A stretch of 64,000 nucleotides of DNA from Thiomonas arsenitoxydans (GTDB lineage Bacteria; Pseudomonadota; Gammaproteobacteria; Burkholderiales; Burkholderiaceae_C). The first letter of the stretch is position 1, and every line of letters begins with the position of its first letter. The translations under genes were made by a program, and so were the position numbers. Below the pieces are notes generated by a model that worked only from the letters and a program-made list of their open reading frames with translations, had not been told where the DNA came from and ran no database searches. The DNA lies in contig NC_014145.1 in NCBI RefSeq assembly GCF_000253115.1, positions 2,480,001 through 2,544,000 of the forward strand, in the 5' to 3' direction. This document shows, in pieces, positions 11,300-20,105 of this stretch.

Positions 11300-12202
11300 A
11301 TGACGCCCAAACCGCGCCCCGCTTCCGTCTGGCCAGGACGGCCGCGCTCTTCCGAACCTGCGCCTCGGCGCAGCGCACCCGCCAAAACGATGGCTGCGCC
11401 CGCACCGCAGGGCGATCCCGCCGCCGAAGTGCGCCTGTCCAAGCGCATGTCCGAACTCGGCCTGGCCTCACGGCGCGAAGCAGACGACTGGATCGAGCGC
11501 GGCTGGGTGCTGCTCGACGGCACACCCGCGGTGCTCGGCACCAAGGTGGCGGGCAATCTGCCCGCCTCGCGCATCGTCATCCGCAAGGCGGCGCAGCACC
11601 GGCAGGCGGCGCAGGTCACCATCTTGCTGCACAAGCCGGTGGGCTATGTCAGCGCGCAGGCCGAGCACGGTTACACCCCGGCGGTCGCGCTCATCAAGGC
11701 CGAAAACCGCTGGGCCGAATGCGAAGCGCCGCAGCCGTTTTCACCCGCGCATTTGCGGCATCTGGCCGTGGCGGGTCGGCTCGACATCGACTCCACCGGC
11801 CTGCTGGTACTCACCCAAGACGGCCGCATCGCCCGTCAACTCATCGGCGAAGACAGCGCGGTGGAGAAGGAATATCTGGTGCGGGTCAGCCTGACCGATG
11901 CGCCAGCCCGCAACGGCGCCGAAGAAGACGTGCAGGCCGCCTTTACCGAGAGCCGCCTCGCCCTGCTGCGCCACGGTCTGAAGCTCGACGATCAGCCGCT
12001 GCGGCCGGCGCAGGTGGAATGGATCAACCCGCAGCAATTGCGCTTTGTGCTGCGCGAAGGCAAGAAGCGCCAGATTCGCCGCATGTGCGAGCTCGTCGGC
12101 CTGCGAGTTACCGGCCTCAAGCGCGTGCGCATCGGCGGCTTGCGCCTCGGTGCACTGCCGCTGGGGCAATGGCGCTATCTGCGCGAGGACGAAGGGTTTT
12201 AA
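11300..12202 (+). CDS. rRNA pseudouridine synthase, RsuA/RluB/RluE/RluF family
   Basis: The 300-residue protein has a basic, Pro-rich N-terminal extension of about 45 residues, then an S4-like RNA-binding domain ([20 protein letters not shown]), then the catalytic domain. The active-site aspartate is in the [11 protein letters not shown] motif. EKEYLVRV and the [11 protein letters not shown] motif are also present. The reaction is uridine to pseudouridine in ribosomal RNA. The S4 linker and the extra segment between ENRW and the catalytic motif suggest RluF-like activity, but the target position is not certain. Confidence 0.87.
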   Translation: MTPKPRPASVWPGRPRSSEPAPRRSAPAKTMAAPAPQGDPAAEVRLSKRMSELGLASRREADDWIERGWVLLDGTPAVLGTKVAGNLPASRIVIRKAAQHRQAAQVTILLHKPVGYVSAQAEHGYTPAVALIKAENRWAECEAPQPFSPAHLRHLAVAGRLDIDSTGLLVLTQDGRIARQLIGEDSAVEKEYLVRVSLTDAPARNGAEEDVQAAFTESRLALLRHGLKLDDQPLRPAQVEWINPQQLRFVLREGKKRQIRRMCELVGLRVTGLKRVRIGGLRLGALPLGQWRYLREDEGF

Positions 12203-12221
12203 GGCGCGAGCAGGGAAGCGC

Positions 12222-12584
12222 TCAAGCGTGAACCTGCTCGAACAGATCGAGCGCCTTCTTGACTTCGGCGATATAGGTCATCGCCGGGCCGCCGCCCATG
12301 ACGATGGCCACCTTGCAGACCTCGACGATTTCGGCGTGGCTCACGCCCGCACGCAACGACTTCTCGACATGGATGCCGATGCAATAGACGCAGCGCGCGG
12401 TAATCGCCATGCCCAGGGCGATGAGTTCCTTGGTCTTGGCGTCGAGCACGCCATCGCCCAGGGCCTCGCCCATGAAGGCACCAAACGCCTTCATCGTGCT
12501 GGCGGCCTCGCGGTTCATCATGCCCATGCCCATTTTGAAATCGCGCATGGACACGTCCATGCCGTTGTGCACTGAATCGTTCAT
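12222..12584 (-). CDS. Carboxymuconolactone decarboxylase-family (AhpD-like) protein
   Basis: The protein has 120 residues and the CMD-family core KELIALGMAITARCVYC, with a redox CxxC followed three residues later by His, then the GGGPAMTYI helix. In AhpD the same motif is a peroxide-linked disulfide relay, so an alkylhydroperoxidase-type activity is plausible, while true decarboxylase function is unlikely. ATG 12584 is preferred over the upstream ATG because GGGAG lies 9 bases before it. It converges with the pseudouridine synthase gene. Confidence 0.82.
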   Translation of the reverse strand: MNDSVHNGMDVSMRDFKMGMGMMNREAASTMKAFGAFMGEALGDGVLDAKTKELIALGMAITARCVYCIGIHVEKSLRAGVSHAEIVEVCKVAIVMGGGPAMTYIAEVKKALDLFEQVHA

Positions 12585-12694
12585 CTCGTTTTTCTCCCGG
12601 ATTGATGCCTTCACTGTGAATGGGCGATGTGACGCTCTGATGTCACCACTTGGATTGACACAGGGCCGACACCTGCGCGTGGTAACAAGCGCAC

Positions 12695-14557
12695 ATGTCT
12701 GCCGTACCCACGCCCTCTCCTCCCCGCCTGCTGTACGACGCGGTCTCCGAATTACGCCGCGCCGCGCTCGCGTATGAGCAAGCCCACCAAGACCGCATCG
12801 ACGCGCTGCCGCCGCAGCGCCGCGCTAGCGCCCGCAATCTGCTGCACTACATCGCCGTGCGCCAGGCCGATCTGCGGCCGTTGCAGACCCAGTTGGCTCA
12901 GATCGGCCTGTCTTCGCTGGGCATGCTGGAAACCCATGTGCTCGCCGCGCTCGACGCGGTGCTCGACCGGCTCGAAGACTTGCTCGGCCATGCCCGCAGC
13001 CAGCGCGCTGCGCCCCCCTGCACTTTCGACGAGGGCCTGCAACTGCTGCAGCACAACACCACCGCCCTGCTCAATCCGCCGCGGCCGGAGCGCGAGGTGC
13101 GCATCATGGTGACGCTGGCTACTGAAGCCGCGCAAGACGCTGCAGGGCTACGCGCCCTGACCGAGGCCGGCATGGACATCGCCCGCATCAACTGCGCGCA
13201 CGACGATGCCGCCGTCTGGCAGCGCATGGCCGAGCTTGTTCATGGCACCGACGCTTCGCCGCAGCGCCGTCCGCTGGTGCAGATCGATCTGGCGGGGCCC
13301 AAGTCGCGCACGGGCGAGTTGCTGCCGCAGGGCCGCATCCTGCATCTGCGGCCCCGGCACGATGTGCGCGGGCAGATCATCGCCCCCGCGCTGCTGGCGC
13401 TATGGTGCGGTGAGGGCCCGCCACCGCAAGCTCCCGAGGGACAAATCCTGCTGCACGCCGGAGCGCTGCATCCGCCCCTGCCCGCACAGTTGCCGTCGTC
13501 CGCCCGGCTGCAGGTCACCGATCTGCGCTCGCGCGCGCGGCAAGGCAGACTGATTTCCCGCGAGGGCGCGCTGCTAGTGTTCGCCTTCGAGCGCTCGGCC
13601 TATCTGGCCGAAGGCATGCCGTTCAAGCTGACGAACGGCACCACCGAGATGGCCGCAGGCACGCTGCAAGGCATCGCCGAAGTTCCGGGCGAACTGCGGC
13701 TGTTCGTCGGCGACCCGCTGGTGCTGCTGCGCGAAGAACGCCCCGGCCATGCTGGGCAGCGCGGCGACGATGGCGCCTTCACCACGCCGCCGCAGGTGCA
13801 CTGCACGCTCGATGCCGCCTTCACCTCCACGCAGGTCGGGCAAAGCGTGTGGCTGGACGACGGGCGAATTGGCGCGGTCATCGAAACCCGCACGGACGAC
13901 ACCCTGCAACTGCGCATCACCCACGCCGAGCCGAGCGGCAGTCGCCTCAAGGCGGAAAAGGGCATCAATTTCCCCGACACCCGCTTCGACCTTCCCGCGC
14001 TCACCGAAAAAGACCGCGACGATCTCGCCGCGATGGCCCGCCATCTCGATCTGGTCGCCCTGTCCTTTTTGCGCAGCCCGCAAGACGTGCGCCAGTTGCG
14101 CGCGGAACTCAGCGCACGACAGCGCGACGATGCCGGTGTGGTGCTCAAGATCGAAAACCGCCAAGCCTTCGATCACCTGCCCGCCATCCTGCTCGAAGCC
14201 CTGGCGCACCCGCGCCTCGGTGTCATGGTCGCGCGCGGCGATCTGGCGGTGGAACTGGGGTTTGAGCGGTTGTCCGAAGCGCAGGAGGAAATTCTCTGGA
14301 TGTGCGAGGCCGCCCACCTGCCGGTGATCTGGGCCACCCAGATTCTCGACACCATGGCCCGCAGCGGCCTACCCTCCCGCCCCGAGGTCAGCGATGCCGC
14401 CCTGAGCATTCGCGCCGAGTGCGCCATGCTCAACAAAGGGCCGCACATCGTCGAGGCCGTGCGCTTTCTCTCCGGCGTGCTCGAACGCATGGAAGGCCAT
14501 TACGCCAAGCGCATGACCTTGCGCCGCCCATTGTCGATCGCCGAGCTGCCCAACTGA
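12695..14557 (+). CDS. Long pyruvate kinase-like protein
   Basis: This 620-residue protein contains a pyruvate kinase core from about residue 135. It shows ARINCAHDD (counterpart of the RLNFSHG motif with its catalytic Arg), VLKIENRQAF (catalytic Lys and metal-binding Glu), VMVARGDLAVE and the ATQILDTMARSGLPSRPEVS motif. Two things are unusual: a helical N-terminal extension of about 130 residues, and the near absence of the C-terminal regulatory domain, because the chain ends soon after the barrel. The B domain is also expanded. Whether it makes ATP from phosphoenolpyruvate is not certain. Confidence 0.8.
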   Translation: MSAVPTPSPPRLLYDAVSELRRAALAYEQAHQDRIDALPPQRRASARNLLHYIAVRQADLRPLQTQLAQIGLSSLGMLETHVLAALDAVLDRLEDLLGHARSQRAAPPCTFDEGLQLLQHNTTALLNPPRPEREVRIMVTLATEAAQDAAGLRALTEAGMDIARINCAHDDAAVWQRMAELVHGTDASPQRRPLVQIDLAGPKSRTGELLPQGRILHLRPRHDVRGQIIAPALLALWCGEGPPPQAPEGQILLHAGALHPPLPAQLPSSARLQVTDLRSRARQGRLISREGALLVFAFERSAYLAEGMPFKLTNGTTEMAAGTLQGIAEVPGELRLFVGDPLVLLREERPGHAGQRGDDGAFTTPPQVHCTLDAAFTSTQVGQSVWLDDGRIGAVIETRTDDTLQLRITHAEPSGSRLKAEKGINFPDTRFDLPALTEKDRDDLAAMARHLDLVALSFLRSPQDVRQLRAELSARQRDDAGVVLKIENRQAFDHLPAILLEALAHPRLGVMVARGDLAVELGFERLSEAQEEILWMCEAAHLPVIWATQILDTMARSGLPSRPEVSDAALSIRAECAMLNKGPHIVEAVRFLSGVLERMEGHYAKRMTLRRPLSIAELPN

Positions 14558-14754
14558 ACCCCAGCCTCACAAACGCCTCCAAGCAACATCGCGCCGCCGG
14601 TCGAACGGGTTTCACTTTGTTGCACCGCAGCACTTGCATGATTGATTTTTGTCAACGACAAACGTCCAAATCAGTGAGCGCTTATAGAGGGTTGTCCTAA
14701 TGTCCAAGCGGTGCCGCGCAGGGAACAATGCGCCATCTTTCGCGGAGTACGGAC

Positions 14755-15336
14755 ATGGATTCAAAGCGTCGCACATGGTTGATTGCAACGGGTTGCGCCG
14801 GTTGCGTGGCAGCAGGAGGAGCGGCCGTGCCTTTTGTCGATTCGCTCGCGCCTTCCGCGAAGGCCCGCGCCGAAGGCGGGCCGGTGGATGTGGACATCAG
14901 CTCGCTGCGTCCGAGTGAAAAAATGACCGTGCTGTGGCGCGGCCAACCCGTGTGGATTTTGCACCGCACCCCGGCCATGCTGGAGTCGCTCAACGAAACC
15001 CAACCCCTCGTCGCCGATCCCGACTCCAAGCGCACCGCCTTCCCCACTCCGGCCTGGGCGCAAACGCAGTGGCGCTCGATCAAAAAAGAATATCTCGTGG
15101 TCGTGGGCATCTGCACCCATCTGGGCTGCTCACCGGTCGACCGCTTCACGCCGGGGCCGCAACCCTCCCTGCCCTCGGACTGGGATGGCGGCTTTCTCTG
15201 CCCCTGCCACGGCTCGATGTTCGATCTGGCGGGTCGCGTGTTCAAGAACATGCCCGCCCCCGACAACCTGGTCGTGCCGCCGTATATGTATGTGACCGAC
15301 GCCAAGGTGCGCATCGGCGAACACGAGAAAGCCTGA
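14755..15336 (+). CDS. petA: Ubiquinol-cytochrome c reductase Rieske iron-sulfur subunit
   Basis: This 193-residue protein has a Tat-type N-terminus (MDSKRRTWLIATG) that also forms the membrane anchor. The [2Fe-2S] ligand motifs CTHLGC and CPCHGS are both present. It transfers electrons from ubiquinol to cytochrome c1 in the bc1 complex on the periplasmic side. ATG 14755 follows GGAG at a 7-base spacing; the earlier in-frame ATG at 14728 would place eight or nine residues before the twin-arginine-like stretch. It is the first gene of petABC. Confidence 0.95.
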   Translation: MDSKRRTWLIATGCAGCVAAGGAAVPFVDSLAPSAKARAEGGPVDVDISSLRPSEKMTVLWRGQPVWILHRTPAMLESLNETQPLVADPDSKRTAFPTPAWAQTQWRSIKKEYLVVVGICTHLGCSPVDRFTPGPQPSLPSDWDGGFLCPCHGSMFDLAGRVFKNMPAPDNLVVPPYMYVTDAKVRIGEHEKA

Positions 15337-15404
15337 CCTCCCGCCCTTCCTCCCGATTTTCCTCCCGCTGCACCCTCCCCACAAAACAAACAGGAGACAC
15401 CTCA

Positions 15405-16808
15405 ATGGCCGATCAATCGCTGCACGGCGCGCACGCCGCCCCCGAACACGGCGGGCTGCGCGGCTGGGTGGACAAGCGCTTTCCCTTCTCCTCGCTGTGG
15501 AGCGCGCACCTGACCGAGTATTACGCGCCGAAAAACCTCAATTTCTGGTACTACTTCGGCTCACTGTCCATCGTGGTGCTGGCCATTCAGATCATCAGCG
15601 GCATTTTCCTGGTGATGAACTACAAGCCCGACGCCGCGCTGGCCTTCGGTTCGGTCGAATACATCATGCGCGATGTCAACTGGGGCTGGCTGATTCGCTA
15701 CATCCACTCCACCGGGGCCTCGGCGTTTTTCATCGTGGTGTATCTGCACATGTTCCGCGGCCTGATTTACGGCTCCTACCGCACCCCGCGCGAACTCATC
15801 TGGATTTTCGGCTGCCTGATCTTTCTGAGCCTGATGGCCGAGGCCTTTTTCGGCTACCTGCTGCCGTGGGGGCAGATGTCGTTCTGGGGCGCGCAGGTCA
15901 TCGTCAACCTGTTCTCCGCCATCCCCTACATCGGCCCCGATCTGGCGGTGTGGATTCGTGGCGATTACGTGGTGAGCGATGTCACGCTCAACCGCTTTTT
16001 CGCCTTCCACGTCATCGCCATTCCGCTGCTGCTCATCGGCCTGGTGGGGTCGCACATCATCGCCCTGCACCAGGTCGGCTCGAACAACCCGGACGGCGTC
16101 GAAATCAAGGACAACAAAGACGGCCGCGGCATTCCGCGTGACGGCGTGGCGTTCCACCCCTACTACACCGTGCACGATTTGTTCGGGCTGTCCGTGTTCC
16201 TGATGATTTTCTGTGCCGTGGTGTTCTTCGCGCCGCAGTTCGGCGGCTACTTCCTGGAGCACAACAACTTCATTCCGGCCAACCCGCTGAAAACCCCGCC
16301 GCACATCGCCCCGGTCTGGTACTTCACGCCGTTCTACTCCATCCTGCGCGCGACGACGAGCAACACCGTGCACATCTGGATGGGCGTGGTGGTCGTGGCC
16401 ACGCTGTTTGCGCTATGGCGCAACCGCGGCAAACCCGGCCGCGCCGTTTCGTTTGCCGTGGGCGGCGGCCTGCTGTTCTGGGCCCTTGCCTCGGTAGACG
16501 CCAAGTTCTGGGGGGTGGTCAGCATGGGCGGCGCCGTGATCATCTTTTTCTTCCTGCCCTGGCTCGACAAATCGCCCGTCAAGTCGATCCGTTACCGCCC
16601 CACCTGGCACCGCGCCGTTTACACCCTGTTCGCCATCAACTTCGTAGTGCTGGGCTACTTCGGCATCCAGCCGCCCTCGCCCGTGGCCTACGCTGTGGCG
16701 CTCACCTGCACCCTGCTTTACTTCGGCTTCTTTTTCCTCATGCCGTGGTGGAGCCGCCTGGGGGAATTCAAACCCGTGCCGCAACGCCTGACCTACAAAG
16801 CCCACTGA
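15405..16808 (+). CDS. petB: Ubiquinol-cytochrome c reductase cytochrome b subunit
   Basis: This 467-residue membrane protein has eight or more helices. The haem-ligand histidines sit in the RYIHSTGASAFF and YLHMFRG segments and in FFAFHVIAIP and VGSHIIALH. The quinol-site PEWY-type motif appears as PVWYFTPFYSILR, so the Glu of PEWY is replaced by Val, as in the betaproteobacterial PVWY form. A C-terminal extension carries extra helices. The start follows AGGAGACACCTCA. Its stop overlaps the petC start. Confidence 0.95.
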   Translation: MADQSLHGAHAAPEHGGLRGWVDKRFPFSSLWSAHLTEYYAPKNLNFWYYFGSLSIVVLAIQIISGIFLVMNYKPDAALAFGSVEYIMRDVNWGWLIRYIHSTGASAFFIVVYLHMFRGLIYGSYRTPRELIWIFGCLIFLSLMAEAFFGYLLPWGQMSFWGAQVIVNLFSAIPYIGPDLAVWIRGDYVVSDVTLNRFFAFHVIAIPLLLIGLVGSHIIALHQVGSNNPDGVEIKDNKDGRGIPRDGVAFHPYYTVHDLFGLSVFLMIFCAVVFFAPQFGGYFLEHNNFIPANPLKTPPHIAPVWYFTPFYSILRATTSNTVHIWMGVVVVATLFALWRNRGKPGRAVSFAVGGGLLFWALASVDAKFWGVVSMGGAVIIFFFLPWLDKSPVKSIRYRPTWHRAVYTLFAINFVVLGYFGIQPPSPVAYAVALTCTLLYFGFFFLMPWWSRLGEFKPVPQRLTYKAH

Positions 16809-17614
16809 TGCCCGCCACCATGACCTCCTTCCTGCACCCGCTTCTGCGACGTCTGTGCCTGGGGTTGCTACTCGGGCTGATGCTGCAAGGCGCCGCCAGC
16901 GCCGCCTCGGAAGAGCAAGAAATTCCGCTCGATCATGCCCCCTACCGGGTCAACAATGTGCTGGCGCTGCAAAACGGCGCCCGCTTGTTCGTCAATTACT
17001 GCATCGGCTGCCATTCCGCCAAATACATGCGGTATGAAAGCCTGCGCGGCATCGGCCTTACAGACGACCAGATTCAGCACAACCTGATGTTCGGCGATGC
17101 GAAGATTGGCGACACCATGCGTGTGGCCATGACACCCGTTCAGGCGGAAAAGTGGTTCGGCATCGATCCGCCCGATTTGTCCATCATCACCAAGGCGCTG
17201 GCCTCTCATCGCGGCAGCGGCACCGACTACCTCTACACCTATCTGCGCACTTTTTACCGCGACGATACGCGGCCGACCGGCTGGAACAATCTGGTCTTCC
17301 CCGGCGTGGGCATGCCCAACCCGCTGTGGATGTTGCAGGGCGAGCGCGCCGCCAACTTCCAGGTCGGCCCCGACCCCGCCGATCCGGCCATCAAGCTCAA
17401 GACTTTCGTCGGCTACACGCAGCTGACGAAAGGGTCGGAATCGACAACCGAGTATGATTCGACGGTTGCCGACCTCGTCGCCTACATGCAGTGGATGGCC
17501 GAACCCGATCAACTGTTCCGCAAGCGCCTTGGCGTCATCGTGCTCATTTTCCTGGGATTGTTCAGCTTCATTACCTGGAAGCTGAAATCCGAATACTGGA
17601 AAGATGTCACCTAA
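16808..17614 (+). CDS. petC: Ubiquinol-cytochrome c reductase cytochrome c1 subunit
   Basis: This 268-residue protein has a signal peptide (LCLGLLLGLMLQGAASA), a single haem c site CIGCH near residue 62, a Met ligand candidate in FPGVGMPNPLW, and a C-terminal membrane anchor (VIVLIFLGLFSFITW). It passes electrons from the Rieske protein to soluble cytochrome c. The ATG at 16808 shares its A with the petB stop, so translation is coupled; a second ATG lies at 16820. Confidence 0.94.
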   Translation: MPATMTSFLHPLLRRLCLGLLLGLMLQGAASAASEEQEIPLDHAPYRVNNVLALQNGARLFVNYCIGCHSAKYMRYESLRGIGLTDDQIQHNLMFGDAKIGDTMRVAMTPVQAEKWFGIDPPDLSIITKALASHRGSGTDYLYTYLRTFYRDDTRPTGWNNLVFPGVGMPNPLWMLQGERAANFQVGPDPADPAIKLKTFVGYTQLTKGSESTTEYDSTVADLVAYMQWMAEPDQLFRKRLGVIVLIFLGLFSFITWKLKSEYWKDVT

Positions 17615-17661
17615 CTCTGGCTAGCGCCCGCACCCCGGGTGCGCAGCCCAATCCGTATCGC

Positions 17662-17692
17662 CGGGGTGGCACTGCCACCCCGTTTCGTCTTT
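17662..17692 (+). terminator. Terminator between petC and sspA
   Basis: An inverted repeat CGGGGTGGC / GCCACCCCG closes a 3-base loop at 17662-17682 and is followed by a T-rich tail. It probably ends the petABC transcript, at least in part, before sspA; the sspA ribosome-binding site begins only 12 bases later. Confidence 0.7.
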
Positions 17693-17707
17693 CAGGAGTC
17701 TGCATTC

Positions 17708-18319
17708 ATGATGGTGCTCTATTCCGGCACGACCTGCCCGTTTTCGCAGCGTTGCCGCTTCGTGCTGTTCGAAAAAGGCATGGATTTCGAAATCCGTGAC
17801 GTCGACCTGTTCAACAAACCCGAAGACGTCAGCGTCATGAATCCCTACGGACAGGTGCCCATCCTGGTCGAGCGCGATCTCATCCTGTACGAATCCAACA
17901 TCATCAACGAGTACATCGACGAGCGCTTCCCGCACCCGCAGCTCATGCCCGGCGATCCGGTGGCCCGCGCCCGCGTGCGGCTATTCCTGTTCAATTTTGA
18001 GAAGGAACTGTTCGTGCACGTGACGACACTCGAATCGCGCGCCACCAAGTCCAACGAAAAAGCGCTCGAAAAGGCCCGCAGCGCCATTCGCGACCGCCTG
18101 ACGCAGCTCGCACCCGTATTCCTCAAAAACAAATACATGCTGGGCGAAGACTTTTCCATGCTCGACGTGGCCATCGCCCCGCTGCTGTGGCGCCTCGATC
18201 ATTACGGCATCGATCTGCCCAAGTCGGCGCTGCCGCTGGCCAAGTATGCCGAGCGCATTTTCCAACGCCCCGCCTACATCGAGGCGCTCACGCCCTCCGA
18301 AAAGATCATGCGCAAGTAA
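17708..18319 (+). CDS. sspA: Stringent starvation protein A
   Basis: This 203-residue protein has a glutathione S-transferase fold: thioredoxin-like N-terminal domain (YSGTTCPFSQRCRF), cis-proline turn NPYGQVPIL, ESNIINEYIDERFPHP, and an all-helical C-terminal domain. SspA binds RNA polymerase and is required for acid and stationary-phase responses; it is not a typical GST enzyme. The start at 17708 follows AGGAG at a 9-base spacing. sspB comes next, as in many beta- and gammaproteobacteria. Confidence 0.93.
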   Translation: MMVLYSGTTCPFSQRCRFVLFEKGMDFEIRDVDLFNKPEDVSVMNPYGQVPILVERDLILYESNIINEYIDERFPHPQLMPGDPVARARVRLFLFNFEKELFVHVTTLESRATKSNEKALEKARSAIRDRLTQLAPVFLKNKYMLGEDFSMLDVAIAPLLWRLDHYGIDLPKSALPLAKYAERIFQRPAYIEALTPSEKIMRK

Positions 18320-18337
18320 GCAGTTCGGTGCACCGTG

Positions 18338-18859
18338 ATGAACAGCGATTCGCAAAACATCGGCTCAACCAAGCCCTACCTCATCCGCGCCCTGTACGAA
18401 TGGTGCACGGATAACGGCCTGACTCCCTACCTGGCCGTACAGGTTGGAGCTGGTGCGCGGGTACCGATGGAGTTCGTGAAAAACGGTGAAATCGTGCTGA
18501 ACATCAGCTTTGACGCCACCAGCGCGCTGAACATCGGCAACGATGAAATTCGCTTCAAGGCGCGTTTCGGCGGTGTGGCCAGAGACATTCTTGTCCCCAT
18601 CGGTCAAGTCTCAGCCATCTATGCACGGGAAAACAGCCAAGGCATGGCCTTTCCGGTCGAAACCGCTGACGAATCAGCCGAGATCGGTGAAGCCAACAAC
18701 GCGCCCGCCGCAGAAGACCAGGACGAACCGGCTAAAGCCAGCAAGCCCACGCGACTGCAGCCGGTAAAATCCAAAGCATCGGAATCGGAAGAACCTTCCT
18801 CCGAACCGCCCCCCGGCGCCCCCCGCCCCGGCGGAGCGCATCTGACCCGCGTGAAGTAG
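18338..18859 (+). CDS. sspB: ClpXP protease specificity-enhancing factor SspB
   Basis: This 173-residue protein has the SspB substrate-binding domain in about the first 110 residues (STKPYLIRALYEWC, then EIRFKARFGGVARDILVPI). A flexible acidic and Pro-rich tail follows. SspB tethers ssrA-tagged proteins to ClpXP; the tail end normally carries the ClpX-binding motif, here probably the final PRPGGAHLTRVK residues. The ATG at 18338 directly follows an in-frame GTG. Confidence 0.92.
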   Translation: MNSDSQNIGSTKPYLIRALYEWCTDNGLTPYLAVQVGAGARVPMEFVKNGEIVLNISFDATSALNIGNDEIRFKARFGGVARDILVPIGQVSAIYARENSQGMAFPVETADESAEIGEANNAPAAEDQDEPAKASKPTRLQPVKSKASESEEPSSEPPPGAPRPGGAHLTRVK

Positions 18860-18921
18860 TCCGGCGGCCTCAAGGTCACCGGATAACCGGCCCACGCAAC
18901 CCGGCGCTCAGCAGCGCCTAC

Positions 18922-18997
18922 GCCGACTTAGCTCAGCTGGTAGAGCAACCGCCTTGTAAGCGGTAGGTCATCCGTTCGATTCGGATAGTCGGCACCA
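18922..18997 (+). tRNA. tRNA-Thr (anticodon TGT)
   Basis: This is a 76-base cloverleaf. The acceptor stem GCCGACT pairs with AGTCGGC, the D arm carries AGCTCAGCTGGTAGAGC, the anticodon stem-loop ACCGC-CTTGTAA-GCGGT presents TGT, and the T arm contains GTTCGATTC. The CCA end is encoded (discriminator A then CCA). The gene serves as the attachment site of the following island; the intact copy lies on the left side. Confidence 0.97.
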
Positions 18998-18998
18998 A
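18950..18998 (+). repeat. Left attachment site (inside tRNA-Thr)
   Basis: Bases 18950-18993 (from the anticodon stem to the end of the acceptor stem) are identical to 29166-29209. After one mismatch (A here, G at 29210) CCAA also matches. Crossover in the anticodon loop or T arm is typical of tyrosine integrases that use tRNA genes. Confidence 0.88.
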
Positions 18999-19030
18999 AA
19001 AACACAAGCAAAACAAGCACTTGCTGAACA

Positions 19031-19058
19031 AGCCCACTCTAATACTGTGGGCTTTTTT
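19031..19058 (+). terminator. Terminator downstream of tRNA-Thr, inside the island
   Basis: The stem AGCCCAC / GTGGGCT (19031-19037 and 19047-19053) has a 9-base loop and runs into TTTTT. It ends the tRNA-Thr transcript and was presumably brought by the element, because the native downstream terminator appears to lie at 29387. Confidence 0.8.
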
Positions 19059-19066
19059 GTGCGTTT

Positions 19067-19153
19067 TGGGGGAACGATTCCCCCACAATTCCCCCAGATT
19101 TCCCCCACACCGCCCCGGAACGTCGCTTTGCTGGGCACCCCAGGATTCCCCCC
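19067..19153. repeat. Left cluster of GATTCCCCC motifs (candidate integrase arm sites)
   Basis: ATTCCCCC-type motifs occur at 19077-19084, 19088-19095, 19098-19106 and 19144-19153, with an inverted copy GGGGGAA at 19068-19074. The same motif recurs twice at the right end of the island (29084-29103). Repeats of one short motif on both sides of the att core are what arm-type integrase sites look like; binding is inferred. Confidence 0.5.
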
Positions 19154-19164
19154 GCAGGGGATGA

Positions 19165-19997
19165 TCAGCGCCCCAACCCTTGCTCGCGCTTGCGCTGCCT
19201 CTCGATCAAAGCCATGAAACCGCCAAGGCTGGCGACGGCTCCCTCACCTCGCCGAGTAATCACACGATCCACCACCTCTGCAATCAGCGTGCGGCCGTTG
19301 GCTCCTTGGTGCGTGGCGCGGTCGTGTGCGGCGATGAACGCCTTGACCGGCGCGGCACTGCGGTCGCCGTCCAGCCATTGGTCGATTGCTTGATCCATCG
19401 CCTGTTTTTCCTGCCGGTGTGGAGGGTCCACGGGCGCCTGCTTTGTAGGCAACGCAGGCCACGCCTGCTCCGGTGCGGCTTTCGCCTGTGCAGTCGTCGG
19501 CTTGCCCACAGATTCTGTGGAGAGACCGCGCATGCTCTGCACTTCCGTCTTAGCGGCGCGGGCAAGGATGGCGGCCACGCGCTGCTCTCTCGCTCGGGCT
19601 TCCGCCTCGATCTGCTGCTGCGTCGTGCCTCGCAGCACATCCATGACGTGCGGGCGGGGCCGTGCCTGAACGTCCGGCGACACCACCCGGCTCACGGCAG
19701 GCACAGGTTGCCGGGGCGGTTGCCTGCGCCGCAGCTCATCCTGCACGATGGCCTGCAAGTCGGCGTTCACGACTTCGATGCCCAGCCGCACCGCCTGCCG
19801 CGCCGCCCGCTCCCTGAACTCGGCGCTGCCGGTAATGTCCACCTTGCCGCCGTACTTCTGCGAGGCCATACGCAAGGCGGCTTCCAGACTGTGATCGCTC
19901 TTGTCGTGCATCACAATGCGCGGGCCGGTGTCGGTGAACTTGTCCCGCCCCTGCGCATCACGGTACAGCACGAGTTGCCGCCTGCGGTCGATCTGCG
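19165..19997 (-). pseudogene. C-terminal remnant of a relaxase (LPD7-like domain)
   Basis: About 277 residues remain. The first part (RRRQLVLYRDAQGRDKF, then the TDTGPRIVMHD and LRMASQKYGGKVDITGS segments) resembles the LPD7-type domain found at the C-terminus of MobA/TraI-like relaxases of integrative and plasmid elements. A Gln/Arg/Ala-rich tail follows. The N-terminal nicking domain is missing because IS21 copy 1 abuts at 19998. The only start codon, ATGGAAATC, is supplied by the IS terminus, so a short fusion product could still be made. The family assignment is from memory and moderate. Confidence 0.55.
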
Positions 19998-20105
19998 TGT
20001 TGATTTCCATCCAGAACTGACCCAGTAACCCCCAGGATTTCCATCTAAATCTGACCCACGTACTAACCCTAACCTGCTGCTTTGTTTAGCAGCAGGAGAC
20101 CAGGA

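Noticed and set aside
14649-14663. Small inverted repeat TTTGTC-AAC-GACAAA before petA
   Set aside because: Only 6 bases per arm; I could not link it to a known operator and it may be chance.
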